Source: CAG-841 sp963656825
GTDB lineage: Bacteria; Bacillota; Clostridia; Oscillospirales; CAG-272
Assembly (NCBI GenBank): GCA_963656825.1
Contig: CAVKJG010000003.1
Coordinates: 3,642-67,641, forward strand
DNA: 64,000 bases
Direction: 5' to 3'
Shown here: piece by piece, positions 8,260-16,863 of the stretch
How the letters are laid out: each line of letters begins with the position of its first letter
Numbering within the stretch: position 1 is the first letter of the stretch
Translations under genes and position numbers: made by a program
Notes under the pieces: model-generated
Seen by the model: only the letters and a program-made list of their open reading frames with translations
The model's database searches: none
What the model was told of the DNA's origin: nothing

Positions 8260-10458
8260 ATGGCAAGAAAAAAGAAAAGCGACCAGATAACCTTTGACGA
8301 CCTCCCCGCCGCGCTCCCGACGGATCAGCCCATAACCGAAACCATAGAAAAAAACTATATGCCGTACGTTATGTCGGTGATAGTTTCGCGCGCGATACCC
8401 GAAATCGACGGGTTCAAGCCGTCGCACAGAAAGCTGCTTTATACAATGTATAAAATGGGACTTCTGACCGGCGGCAGAACGAAGAGCGCAAACATCGTAG
8501 GTCAGACGATGAGGCTCAACCCTCACGGCGACGCCGCAATTTACGAAACAATGGTAAGACTGACGCGCGGAAACGAGGCGCTGCTTCATCCGTTTGTCGA
8601 TTCAAAGGGAAGCTTCGGAAAGCAGTACAGCCGCGATATGGCGTATGCCGCATCGCGCTATACCGAGGCAAAGCTCGATCCCATCTGCACCGAAATATTC
8701 GGCGGAATAGACCGCGACGCCGTCGATCTCGTTCCGAACTACGACAACACGACAACCGAGCCTTCCCTGCTCCCGACGTCGTTTCCGAACATTCTCGTTT
8801 CGGCGAACATGGGCATTGCCGTCGGACTTCAGAGCCAGATATGTTCTTTCAACTTGGGCGAGGTGTGCGACGGAACAATAGCCGTCCTGCGAAATCCAGC
8901 GCTTTCGACGGACGAGCTTATGGATATAATCAAAGCGCCCGATTTTCCCGGCGGCGCCGGACTTATCTATAATCGCGAGCAGATGAAAAGCCTTTTTGAA
9001 ACGGGACGCGGAAAGGTCACTCTGCGTTCGCGCTACGTTTACGATAAAAACGCCGGCTGTATAGAAATAGTCGAAATTCCGTATTCAACATCGATCGAGC
9101 TTATATTCAAAAAGCTCACCGATATGATAAAAGAAGGTCAGCTCAAAGAAGTCACGGACGTGCGCGACGAAATAGACCTTCACGGCTTCAAGCTGACGCT
9201 CGATATCCGTCGCGGAACGGATCCCGATATGCTTATGGCAAAGCTGTTCAGAAAAACTCCCCTGCAGGACGATTTTTCCTGCAACTTCAATGTGCTTATC
9301 GACGGCGAGCCGCGCCTTCTCGGCGTAAGGGCGATAATCGACGAATGGATAAAATTCAGAATGAAGTGCGTAAGCCGCACTCTGAATTTCGACCTCGGCA
9401 AAAAATGCGAAAAGCTTCATCTGCTGCTCGGTCTCGGAGAAATACTCCTTGACATAGATAAAGCAATAAAAATCGTCCGCGAAACCGAAAAGGATGCGGA
9501 CGTCGTTCCCAATCTTATGGCGGGCTTCGGAATAGATCGGGTTCAGGCGGAATACATTGCGGAGATAAAGCTCCGTCATCTCAACCGCGAATACATTATC
9601 GAGCGCATAAAGGAAATAGAGGACTTAAAGCGCGAGATAGAGGATCTGCGCGAAACGCTCGGCTCGGAAAAGAAGCTGAAAAAGCTCATTGCCGCTCAGC
9701 TTGAAGAAGTGAAGAAAAAGTATGCCGTGCCGAGAAAAACACGTCTGATAGTTGAAGACACCGTAACCGAATACAAGGAAGAGGACTTTGTTGACAACTA
9801 CAACGTCAAATTCTATTTCACGCGCGGCGGATATTTCAAGAAAATAACGCTCACCTCGCTTCGCGGCGCGGACGAGCAGAAGCTCAAGGACGGCGACGAG
9901 ATCGCGCAGGTGACGGACGGCGAAAATATATCCGAGCTTTTGTTTGTTTCGGACAGACAGCGCATTTATCGCGCAAAGGCGTCGGATTTCGATGCCTGCA
10001 AGGCTTCCGCCCTCGGCGATTACATTCCGGCAAAGCTCGGCTTTGAAAAGGACGAAAGAGTCATCGCCATGGATTCGGATACAAAATTCGATTCAAAGCA
10101 TTTTGTCGTTTATATTTTTGAAAACGGCAAGGGCGTAAAAATTCCGCTCTCTCTGTATGAAACGAAAACCCCGCGCAAAAAGCTTGTCGCGGCATATTCC
10201 GCGGCATCGCCGATAGTCGCCGCGTTCTTTATATCCGAAAACGAGGATATTATTCTTGTAAATTCGCAAAACAAAGCCGTTGTGATTAACACAAAGCTTA
10301 TTCCCGAAAAAGCGACAAGAACCGCGGGCGGCGTAACGCTGTTTACGCTTAAGGGCGATCAGAGGATAACCGTCGCAAGCCGCGATATCGAAAGCTTTTC
10401 CGGAAGCGCACGTTGCAGAAAAATAAAGATTCCGGCAAGCGGAACATCGCTTGACTGA
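8260..10458 (+). CDS. parC: DNA topoisomerase IV subunit A (GyrA/ParC family)
   Basis: This is the DNA breakage-reunion subunit, 732 residues. The catalytic tyrosine is Tyr134 in SRYTEAKL. The winged-helix region includes NPHGDAAIYE (residues 87-96). Here the serine that anchors the quinolone water-metal bridge in other enzymes is Ala92, and the acidic partner is Glu96. A coiled-coil tower with long charged helices spans about 420-500, and a reduced beta-pinwheel makes up the C-terminal 230 residues. No QRRGGKG-type GyrA box was found, which supports topoisomerase IV. The gene begins 20 bases after parE with a GGGAGG ribosome site. Confidence 0.88.
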   Translation: MARKKKSDQITFDDLPAALPTDQPITETIEKNYMPYVMSVIVSRAIPEIDGFKPSHRKLLYTMYKMGLLTGGRTKSANIVGQTMRLNPHGDAAIYETMVRLTRGNEALLHPFVDSKGSFGKQYSRDMAYAASRYTEAKLDPICTEIFGGIDRDAVDLVPNYDNTTTEPSLLPTSFPNILVSANMGIAVGLQSQICSFNLGEVCDGTIAVLRNPALSTDELMDIIKAPDFPGGAGLIYNREQMKSLFETGRGKVTLRSRYVYDKNAGCIEIVEIPYSTSIELIFKKLTDMIKEGQLKEVTDVRDEIDLHGFKLTLDIRRGTDPDMLMAKLFRKTPLQDDFSCNFNVLIDGEPRLLGVRAIIDEWIKFRMKCVSRTLNFDLGKKCEKLHLLLGLGEILLDIDKAIKIVRETEKDADVVPNLMAGFGIDRVQAEYIAEIKLRHLNREYIIERIKEIEDLKREIEDLRETLGSEKKLKKLIAAQLEEVKKKYAVPRKTRLIVEDTVTEYKEEDFVDNYNVKFYFTRGGYFKKITLTSLRGADEQKLKDGDEIAQVTDGENISELLFVSDRQRIYRAKASDFDACKASALGDYIPAKLGFEKDERVIAMDSDTKFDSKHFVVYIFENGKGVKIPLSLYETKTPRKKLVAAYSAASPIVAAFFISENEDIILVNSQNKAVVINTKLIPEKATRTAGGVTLFTLKGDQRITVASRDIESFSGSARCRKIKIPASGTSLD

Positions 10459-10473
10459 TCCGACGGAGGAGCT

Positions 10474-11085
10474 ATGACCGACGTATATATAATCTGCTCC
10501 GACGGGGTATTCCGTCGGATGCTGGAGCTTGAGCTTACGGAATACGGCGCAAACGTAATGCCGGAGGGCAGCGCCGTGACGGCGCCGTGCGCCGCCGTGA
10601 TTTCAGCTCCGGATATTGACAGGGCTATCCTGCCGCAAAACGAATGTCTTACCGTGATATTCGGATATCCCGAAGAGCTTTCGGGCGTTTCGGCGGCAAG
10701 TCCTTCGGCGGTGCTTGTCCGCCCGTTCGATACGGGCGAGCTTATGCGCGTGCTTTTCGGAGAAAGCAAAGCGCAGTCCGCGCCGACGATAAGAAAAATC
10801 ACCGCCTCCGGCAGACTTACGGCAGACGCCGAAAAACGCACGGTAAGCTATCTCGGAGCGACCTCCCGCCTGACAAAGCGCGAATTTGCCCTGTTTGAAT
10901 ATCTTTACGGACGAAAAGGCAGCGAGGTTTCCAGAAGCGAGCTTTACGACAACATATGGGGCGGCGGCGACGGAGAAAACGTCGTTGACGTTTACATCTG
11001 CTATCTGCGCGAAAAGCTTGAAAACAAATTCGGGGTAAAGCTTATCCGCACGGTCAGGGGCAAGGGCTATATGTTTGAAGAATAA
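10474..11085 (+). CDS. OmpR-type response regulator with a degenerate receiver domain
   Basis: This 203-residue protein has a C-terminal winged-helix DNA-binding domain of the OmpR/PhoB type (residues about 105-203; TKREFALFEYL, then VVDVYICYLREKL and RTVRGKGYMFEE). The N-terminal 95 residues look like a shortened receiver. They lack the usual paired acidic residues after the first strand (VYIICSDG in place of a DDE-type motif), and no clear phospho-acceptor aspartate is visible at the end of the third strand. It is therefore likely to work without phosphorylation. No histidine kinase is nearby. GGAGGAGCT precedes the ATG, 15 bases after parC, so it is cotranscribed with topoisomerase IV; its target genes are unknown. 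Confidence 0.8.
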   Translation: MTDVYIICSDGVFRRMLELELTEYGANVMPEGSAVTAPCAAVISAPDIDRAILPQNECLTVIFGYPEELSGVSAASPSAVLVRPFDTGELMRVLFGESKAQSAPTIRKITASGRLTADAEKRTVSYLGATSRLTKREFALFEYLYGRKGSEVSRSELYDNIWGGGDGENVVDVYICYLREKLENKFGVKLIRTVRGKGYMFEE

Positions 11086-11097
11086 AGAGGCGCAGAT

Positions 11098-11577
11098 ATG
11101 AAAATAATTTCACGCGACGAATATTTTATGGGCATTGCGCTGAAGGAAGCCGATAAGGCGGCCGCTCTCGGAGAGGTTCCGGTGGGAGCGGTCGTCGTAT
11201 GGGGAAACAGAATAATTTCGCGTGCGTTCAACACGCGCGAAACGGACAAAAACGCTCTTTGCCACGCCGAAATAAAAGCGATAGACAAGGCGTGCCGGAG
11301 ACTCGGCGGCTGGCGACTTTTTATGTGCGAACTTTTTGTCACGCTCGAGCCGTGCCCGATGTGCGCCGGCGCAATAATAAATTCAAGAATAAAGCGTGTC
11401 GTTTTCGGCGCGCGCGATGAAAAGGCGGGAGCAGTGGTGTCACGCGAGGAGACGTTTTCGCTCGGCTTCAACCACACGCCCGAGGTGACCGAGGGCGTTC
11501 TTTCGGAGGAATGTGCAAAAAAGCTGTCCGACTTTTTTGCAGATCTCCGCGAAAAACGGAGAAAATATAAAAAATGA
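11098..11577 (+). CDS. tadA: tRNA-specific adenosine deaminase TadA
   Basis: TadA converts adenosine 34 of tRNA-Arg(ACG) to inosine. The 159-residue protein has the zinc ligands and proton-shuttle glutamate in CHAEIKAID (His56, Glu58) and PCPMC (Cys86, Cys89). The length is normal for the family. It is the last gene of the parE-parC-regulator-tadA operon, 12 bases after its neighbour. No SRP RNA gene, which follows tadA in some Firmicutes, was recognised downstream. Confidence 0.92.
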   Translation: MKIISRDEYFMGIALKEADKAAALGEVPVGAVVVWGNRIISRAFNTRETDKNALCHAEIKAIDKACRRLGGWRLFMCELFVTLEPCPMCAGAIINSRIKRVVFGARDEKAGAVVSREETFSLGFNHTPEVTEGVLSEECAKKLSDFFADLREKRRKYKK

Positions 11578-11623
11578 CGGAGTTTTGAGCGGAATTTTGT
11601 AATTATTTCCGTACAAAATATAT

Positions 11624-11652
11624 TTGACTTTTTTCCGTATATGTGGTAACAT
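11624..11652 (+). promoter_or_regulatory. Sigma-A-type promoter for the DUF3048 lipoprotein gene
   Basis: TTGACT at 11624-11629 and TAACAT at 11647-11652 are 17 bases apart. The leader of about 70 bases contains AAAGGAAG just upstream of the gene. Confidence 0.7.
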
Positions 11653-11728
11653 ATAAATTACACAAGCGGCACATACAAGAACAGGAGCGGGAAACCCTGC
11701 CCGAAGGAAAAGAAAGGAAGTCCGTTCG

Positions 11729-13003
11729 ATGAAGAAAGAACTCAAACAAATATTACTTATGATTTTGACAATAGCCATTGTCGCGTCGTTCTGCGCGACG
11801 GCTATAAGCTGCGGAAACAGCGAAAGCAAGCAGACCTCCGAGGAAGGCGGTCTTACGCTGAAGCCGAGCACCACGGAAACGACCTCAACGGCAGCAACGA
11901 CAGCTCCCGTATCCACAACAACGGAAAATTCCGATACATCGACGGATACAGCCGTTGAAACGACAAAGCCGATAACTCCGGTCGAAACCGGTACATACAC
12001 AAATCCTCTTACGGGACTTAAAACAAGCGTAACCGACCCTTCAAACAAACGTCCCGTCGCAATAGTTGTTGACAACATTTCAAACGCCTACAAGAATCAG
12101 AAGGGTCTTTATCAGGCAGATATACTTTACGAAGCGCTCGTCGCTCCGGGCATCACGCGTTATCTTGCCGTAATCGAAGATTATGAATCCGTAAAGGATA
12201 TCTGCAACGTCCGTTCGGGCAGAGATTATCACATAGATATCGCACAGGGACACAACGCCATACTCGTCTGCCACGGCGGTTCGATAACGGACAATTATGA
12301 CTTCTATCAGCTCGTTGTGAAAAGACTCGGCAGCCGTTATTCGTTTGTCGATACAAAGGACGAATACGTTACGGGCACAGAAGAAGGCGGAAAGAAATAC
12401 GGCACGGTACAGAATTACAAGTCCCGTTCGGATATTCTTTATGATACGGTCGTAAACGGCTCGGCTCTCAAAATAATGGTGACGGGCAAATCGTCCAAGT
12501 TTGCAAACAGCGGCGCAGGCTACACCGGCGCTCCGAACGGTTTCAGCTTCGGAACAAGCTCCGCTTCATCCTCGTCAATCTCTGCAAAGACGGTAACGGT
12601 ACAGTTCACAATGGATAACAGCTCCAGCACAAAGGACGTTACCTTTACATACGATTCCGCATCGGACAAATACATCCGTTCACAGATCGCGGTAAACGGT
12701 CTGAGCGGCGAGGAGCTTTCCTTTACGAACGTTATCTTCCTCGGCGTTAAGGTAACTCAGGGCAAAGGCACGGAAGAAGATCCCAGAATGGCTCTTATCG
12801 ACGTAACGGGCTCGGGCAAGGGCTATTACTGCTACGGCGGCAAGATGGTTGCCATCAAGTGGACAAAGACAAAAGACGGCGCGCTCAGGCTTATGACCGA
12901 GAGCGGCGCAGAGCTTACCCTTTCCGCAGGAAACACCTATATCGGCTATCTTGAAAAAGGCTATGTAGACGAGTTTCCTTCAAAAGGCTATCACGCAAAC
13001 TGA
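11729..13003 (+). CDS. DUF3048 (YerB-like) lipoprotein
   Basis: This is a 424-residue secreted lipoprotein. The signal peptide ends in a lipobox with Cys28 (TAISC), followed by a long Ser/Thr-rich linker to about residue 90. The DUF3048 domain then starts with NPLTGL and RPVAIVVDN and includes ADILYEALVAPGITRYLA, typical of the YerB family. The biochemical role of YerB proteins is not established. It has its own promoter and ends at a strong terminator, so it appears monocistronic. Lipid attachment would rely on the lgt gene at 57243. Confidence 0.85.
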   Translation: MKKELKQILLMILTIAIVASFCATAISCGNSESKQTSEEGGLTLKPSTTETTSTAATTAPVSTTTENSDTSTDTAVETTKPITPVETGTYTNPLTGLKTSVTDPSNKRPVAIVVDNISNAYKNQKGLYQADILYEALVAPGITRYLAVIEDYESVKDICNVRSGRDYHIDIAQGHNAILVCHGGSITDNYDFYQLVVKRLGSRYSFVDTKDEYVTGTEEGGKKYGTVQNYKSRSDILYDTVVNGSALKIMVTGKSSKFANSGAGYTGAPNGFSFGTSSASSSSISAKTVTVQFTMDNSSSTKDVTFTYDSASDKYIRSQIAVNGLSGEELSFTNVIFLGVKVTQGKGTEEDPRMALIDVTGSGKGYYCYGGKMVAIKWTKTKDGALRLMTESGAELTLSAGNTYIGYLEKGYVDEFPSKGYHAN

Positions 13004-13017
13004 ATAAAATAAAAAAA

Positions 13018-13043
13018 ATCCCCGCGCGAGCGGGGATTTTTTT
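13018..13043. terminator. Bidirectional intrinsic terminator
   Basis: The stem TCCCCGC/GCGGGGA with a four-base loop is flanked by A- and T-runs. It serves both the plus-strand lipoprotein gene and the minus-strand GH94 gene that converge here. Confidence 0.85.
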
Positions 13044-15328
13044 CATCCTATATATACCGTAAGATTCATCCTTTCGCCGACAGGCGCGATAGTGTTTTTC
13101 TCCGGCTTTATTTCTTTTCCGTCAAGCTCTATTCTGCTTACCTTGTCGCTCTCTCCCGAGCAAACAAATCTGATATTGTACTCACAGCCTCTGAAAAGCT
13201 TCTTTATCGAACATTCTTTCCACGAAAGCGGCAGACACGGCTCGATTCTCAGTCCCTCAAGCTCGGGATGCAAGCCGAAAATATATTCAACCGTACTCTT
13301 GAGCAGCCATGAGCTTGCCGCCGTTCTCCAGCTTTGTCCGGGAGTAGCGTAGCGGTAGCCTGTCTCGGGCGCAAAATACGAATTATACATTGCATAAGGC
13401 TCGCCGCATTTTGTTTCGTATTCGGTGTTTGTCACAAGCATTTTCTTGAGTCCCTCCTCGACCTTGTCGGGGCGATGAAGCATACTGTCAGCCGCAAGCT
13501 TCCATGCGGAAGGATGCAGATAGATTCCGCCGTTATCCTGAACGCCGGGCGCCTTTTCAGCCATAGAGCCTATATAAGAATACTGATGCGAATATGCGGG
13601 ATATGCAAGTCTTGTGCCGAGCTTTGTTTCAAGAATTCTGTCCGCGCTTTCCATGGCGATTCTCTCCTTGCCGTCCTTTGCCGCGCCCGAAAGCACAGCC
13701 CACAGCTGAGATATAAGGAATATCTTTCCCTCCTCGCAATCCTTTGAACCCATAATTATATCGTCGTCCGTGCGGGCATATATATAATATTCGCCGTCCC
13801 AGCCGTACTTGTCAATGCGCTCGCGCATGATGTCGCCGCGCTCGGCTGAGGTTTTTGCGTCGTCCGTTTTTCCCATAGCGGCGGCAAGTCTGCCGAAGGC
13901 GGCATTGGCTCTGTACCATGCGAGCGTCAGCCATACGGAAACGCCTTTGCCTTCAAGTCCGGCAAAATTCACGCAGTCGTTCCAATCTCCGCCCCATATG
14001 CGAACAAGTCCGTAAAGTCCTGTGAAATTCCACAAAAAATCTACCGAACGGCGAAGATGCTCATATACGCTCGCCTTTGTACCGTTGTTGAATTCAACCT
14101 CTTCATTCAGAAGATTTATATCGCCAAGCTCTTTTACTATCGTGTCTGCGGCAAACGTCATCCATACGGTGTTGTCGGCAAATCTTCTGTCGCGGATCGC
14201 ACCGTCGATTATCGTTCTCGGGGCATAGCCGTTGTCATACTGATATGTAAGAATTCTCTTTAATCTTTCCCACGCAAGACGCGGATTTACGCAGGCAAGA
14301 CATTCCGTATCGCTTGTAAGATCGCGATATCCATTATGGCGGACTCTTGCCCATCTGCTGCCCATATCGGCGGCGTATTTCATCCAGCCGTTTATAAGCT
14401 TGTCGAAGTCTCCCCACGGAGTGCTTATCTCAACGCCGCAAAGTCTTTCCTTATATTTGTTTTCCATAGCGGAAAATTCTTTTTCGACCTCGTCCGGAGA
14501 AAGCGCGGCTATGCCGTCTTTATCATAGGCAAGACCGAGCGTGAAATGAACCGTCTTTTTCTCACCGGGGAGAAGCGTCATATCGTTTTGCAAAACAAGA
14601 CAAAGCTTTTCGGAGTTGCAGTCCGTGTTCTGACATTTAAGTCCTTTTTCAAGCGCCGAAGGATGCTGTTCATCGCCGTAAGGTCCGATAAAAGCGTTTC
14701 TTCTTGAATCAAAGCCGCTTATTTTATCGCTTGAAGCCATATATGCGTACATCGGACGGCATCTTCCGGGCAATGCGGGATCGGGATAAAACTCAGTATA
14801 GAAATGTCCCCATACTGCATTTTTATCTTCAAAAGCGCCGCCCGTAGCAAGATTATAGCCCTGCGGACGGTATGTTCCGTCAACTTCGGTTTTTGCATAC
14901 GAAACAAGCGAAAGCGTTCTTTCCTTATCGGAAGTATTTTCAAGCGTTACGCTCCATATTTCGCGCATACCGTCGCACGGCACGAATATACGCAACGTGC
15001 TTTTTATGCCGTTTTTCTTTTGGCTTATTTCGGTCGAACCGTTTTTGTGAGTACAAAGATAATCGGTATATCCCGAATTCATCGGCAAACCGCATATGCT
15101 GAAATATTTTCCGTCCTCCGAGACGAAAAGATTGCGGTTTGAAACAAGCATGGCTCTTCTGCCCATGTCGTCCTGTGCAAAGCCTTCTCCGTAGCCCACC
15201 TGAGATGTAAAGGTTATGTATTCGTCGTTGTACATATAATTGTACCAATGACGCGGAGTTTCCGGCTCTGTTATATAATATGCGTCCCCTTTTTCGGAAA
15301 AATGACCGTACTGCTTTGTTCTGTCCAT
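13043..15328 (-). CDS. GH94 family glycoside phosphorylase
   Basis: This 761-residue cytoplasmic enzyme belongs to the GH94 group (cellobiose, chitobiose and related phosphorylases), which split beta-linked disaccharides with phosphate. It has the N-terminal beta-sandwich, then the (alpha/alpha)6 catalytic domain. The catalytic acid lies in GGDWNDCVN, and the phosphate-site region GVQDNGGIYLHPSAW is also present. I start at the ATG at 15328 because AAAGGA lies at the right distance; an ATG six codons upstream lacks one. The substrate cannot be read from sequence. It follows the M23 gene by 47 bases on the same strand with no terminator between, so it may be cotranscribed. Confidence 0.85.
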   Translation of the reverse strand: MDRTKQYGHFSEKGDAYYITEPETPRHWYNYMYNDEYITFTSQVGYGEGFAQDDMGRRAMLVSNRNLFVSEDGKYFSICGLPMNSGYTDYLCTHKNGSTEISQKKNGIKSTLRIFVPCDGMREIWSVTLENTSDKERTLSLVSYAKTEVDGTYRPQGYNLATGGAFEDKNAVWGHFYTEFYPDPALPGRCRPMYAYMASSDKISGFDSRRNAFIGPYGDEQHPSALEKGLKCQNTDCNSEKLCLVLQNDMTLLPGEKKTVHFTLGLAYDKDGIAALSPDEVEKEFSAMENKYKERLCGVEISTPWGDFDKLINGWMKYAADMGSRWARVRHNGYRDLTSDTECLACVNPRLAWERLKRILTYQYDNGYAPRTIIDGAIRDRRFADNTVWMTFAADTIVKELGDINLLNEEVEFNNGTKASVYEHLRRSVDFLWNFTGLYGLVRIWGGDWNDCVNFAGLEGKGVSVWLTLAWYRANAAFGRLAAAMGKTDDAKTSAERGDIMRERIDKYGWDGEYYIYARTDDDIIMGSKDCEEGKIFLISQLWAVLSGAAKDGKERIAMESADRILETKLGTRLAYPAYSHQYSYIGSMAEKAPGVQDNGGIYLHPSAWKLAADSMLHRPDKVEEGLKKMLVTNTEYETKCGEPYAMYNSYFAPETGYRYATPGQSWRTAASSWLLKSTVEYIFGLHPELEGLRIEPCLPLSWKECSIKKLFRGCEYNIRFVCSGESDKVSRIELDGKEIKPEKNTIAPVGERMNLTVYIG

Positions 15329-15375
15329 AAAAGCGGTTCCTTTCAAAAATGTTTATATATCTTTTAATACAGATA

Positions 15376-16569
15376 TCAGTTCAATTGCGGCAAATACTTT
15401 TTAGGATCAACTTTTACATATGAGCCTTGCGAATACTTTCTTATCTCAAAGTGAAGATGAGTGCCTGCATAGGGATTCGATGCGGTAGGCGCCGGAGAGA
15501 CTCTTCCGGTGTTTCCGCTGTAACCTATAACCTGCCCCTGAACTACTTTATCTCCCACAGAGACCGTCCTTGACTTTAAGTGAGCGTAATATGTGCGATA
15601 GCCGTTTCCGTGATCTATCACAACGTACGTTCCATATGTCCAGCGCAGATCTGAAGAGGAAAAATAGCCGTCGTTGTAGGCATAAACGACCGTCCCGCTC
15701 ATTGAAGCCGTTATCGGTGCTCCGTAATAAACGCCGAAATCTATCCCTCCGTGAGAGTTTGAGCCGCCGTAATACTGCGTTACACGGTAATCCGCTCCGC
15801 CCTGAGCCGCCGTCCTGAACGGAAGAGCAAAAGTCTCCTCTTTTTTCTTTGTGCCTATGACAATCACTTCATCGACAGGCGCAACCGTTTCGGATGAGAT
15901 GACTTCGCGCTTTATCTCTTTTCCCCGCTCATATGTTATTTTATATGTATTTACCGTATATCCGTCGGCGCCGTAGGTTTTTGTCCTTCGTTCGCCTTCG
16001 TAAATATTTCCGTCATAAACGTACTTTACGGAATATTTCACCGTGTTTTCGTTTTTCTTTATCGTTTCGTATGTAAACACGGGCTTTGTGCCTATGAGAA
16101 TTTTTTCGTTTTCCGGCTCGCTCAAAATTGTTTCTTCGCTGTCCTCAAAGGCAAGTCTGCCGTCAGAATAGTAGCCCGTTTTTGTTATCTGTAAAAGCCC
16201 GTCCCTGCCGTATTTCAGAACGTAGCTTACGTCTTCATATTCGTCGTCCGAATAAACGTATTCCGTTTCGCACGGAATTTTTTCTATCGTCGCGGATATT
16301 TTCGTTTCAAGCAGCGGCTCGAACGCGCTTTCGGGCAAATCCGAGGTTGCCTCTGTCAGAGAGGCTTTGCTCTGCGTTTCGTAAAAAGAAGTTCCGACAG
16401 CCGACGTTTGCGTTACCGATGCTGTCTGCGCCGACAAAACGGTTGTGTATTTACCGCCCGTTTCGGCGATCGGCGTCTGCTTTCCGCAGGAAACAAAAAC
16501 CGCAGCGACGGCAAAAACCGCCGTCAAAATCAGAATCGCGCAAAAGCGCCCGTGATATGATCGTGCCAT
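15376..16569 (-). CDS. M23 family metallopeptidase lipoprotein
   Basis: This is a 397-residue secreted lipoprotein with a lipobox at Cys28 (FVSC) and a C-terminal peptidase M23 (LytM-type) domain from about residue 265. The zinc-binding residues are in SHGGIDFG and in HLHFEIR near the end. Such enzymes cut peptidoglycan cross-links or act as scaffolds for other hydrolases; since both zinc motifs are intact it is likely active. The middle of the protein (residues 75-255) is a beta-rich extracellular region of unknown function. Confidence 0.87.
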   Translation of the reverse strand: MARSYHGRFCAILILTAVFAVAAVFVSCGKQTPIAETGGKYTTVLSAQTASVTQTSAVGTSFYETQSKASLTEATSDLPESAFEPLLETKISATIEKIPCETEYVYSDDEYEDVSYVLKYGRDGLLQITKTGYYSDGRLAFEDSEETILSEPENEKILIGTKPVFTYETIKKNENTVKYSVKYVYDGNIYEGERRTKTYGADGYTVNTYKITYERGKEIKREVISSETVAPVDEVIVIGTKKKEETFALPFRTAAQGGADYRVTQYYGGSNSHGGIDFGVYYGAPITASMSGTVVYAYNDGYFSSSDLRWTYGTYVVIDHGNGYRTYYAHLKSRTVSVGDKVVQGQVIGYSGNTGRVSPAPTASNPYAGTHLHFEIRKYSQGSYVKVDPKKYLPQLN

Positions 16570-16640
16570 AAAAATACCGCTTTCTTTCCGTACAAAAAGC
16601 GATTTGTCGCTCTCTGCCGAAATTACCTTGCTTTGACAAA

Positions 16641-16669
16641 ATTATATAATACGGCACGCGATATTTCAA
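16641..16669 (-). promoter_or_regulatory. Promoter for the M23 lipoprotein gene
   Basis: On the minus strand TTGAAA (16669-16664) and TATAAT (16646-16641) are 17 bases apart. It is divergent from the ABC transporter promoter. Confidence 0.7.
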
Positions 16670-16787
16670 TGAATAAATAAAGGCTGCAAAAGAATAATCT
16701 TCCTGAAAACGCCGGATAAAATTCAAAAGCGTTTATCCCTCCGGTTACGGCTCATATTATACCACAAAACCCGTAAAAAATCAAGAC

Positions 16788-16816
16788 TTGTAATTTGTCT
16801 TTCAGCGATTTATAAT
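16788..16816 (+). promoter_or_regulatory. Promoter for the ABC exporter gene
   Basis: TTGTAA at 16788-16793 and TATAAT at 16811-16816 are 17 bases apart, about 50 bases upstream of the start codon. Apart from the two promoters nothing else was seen in the 16570-16863 gap. Confidence 0.7.
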
Positions 16817-16863
16817 TAAAAATGCAATAATATGATAAGAAAACACAAAAGGATGTGATGCAA

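Noticed and set aside
8260..10458. DNA gyrase subunit A
   Set aside because: No GyrA box could be found in the C-terminal domain and the protein is shorter than clostridial GyrA; topoisomerase IV is preferred.
11578..11728. SRP RNA gene after tadA
   Set aside because: The gap has a promoter and leader but no conserved SRP domain IV sequence or long hairpin.
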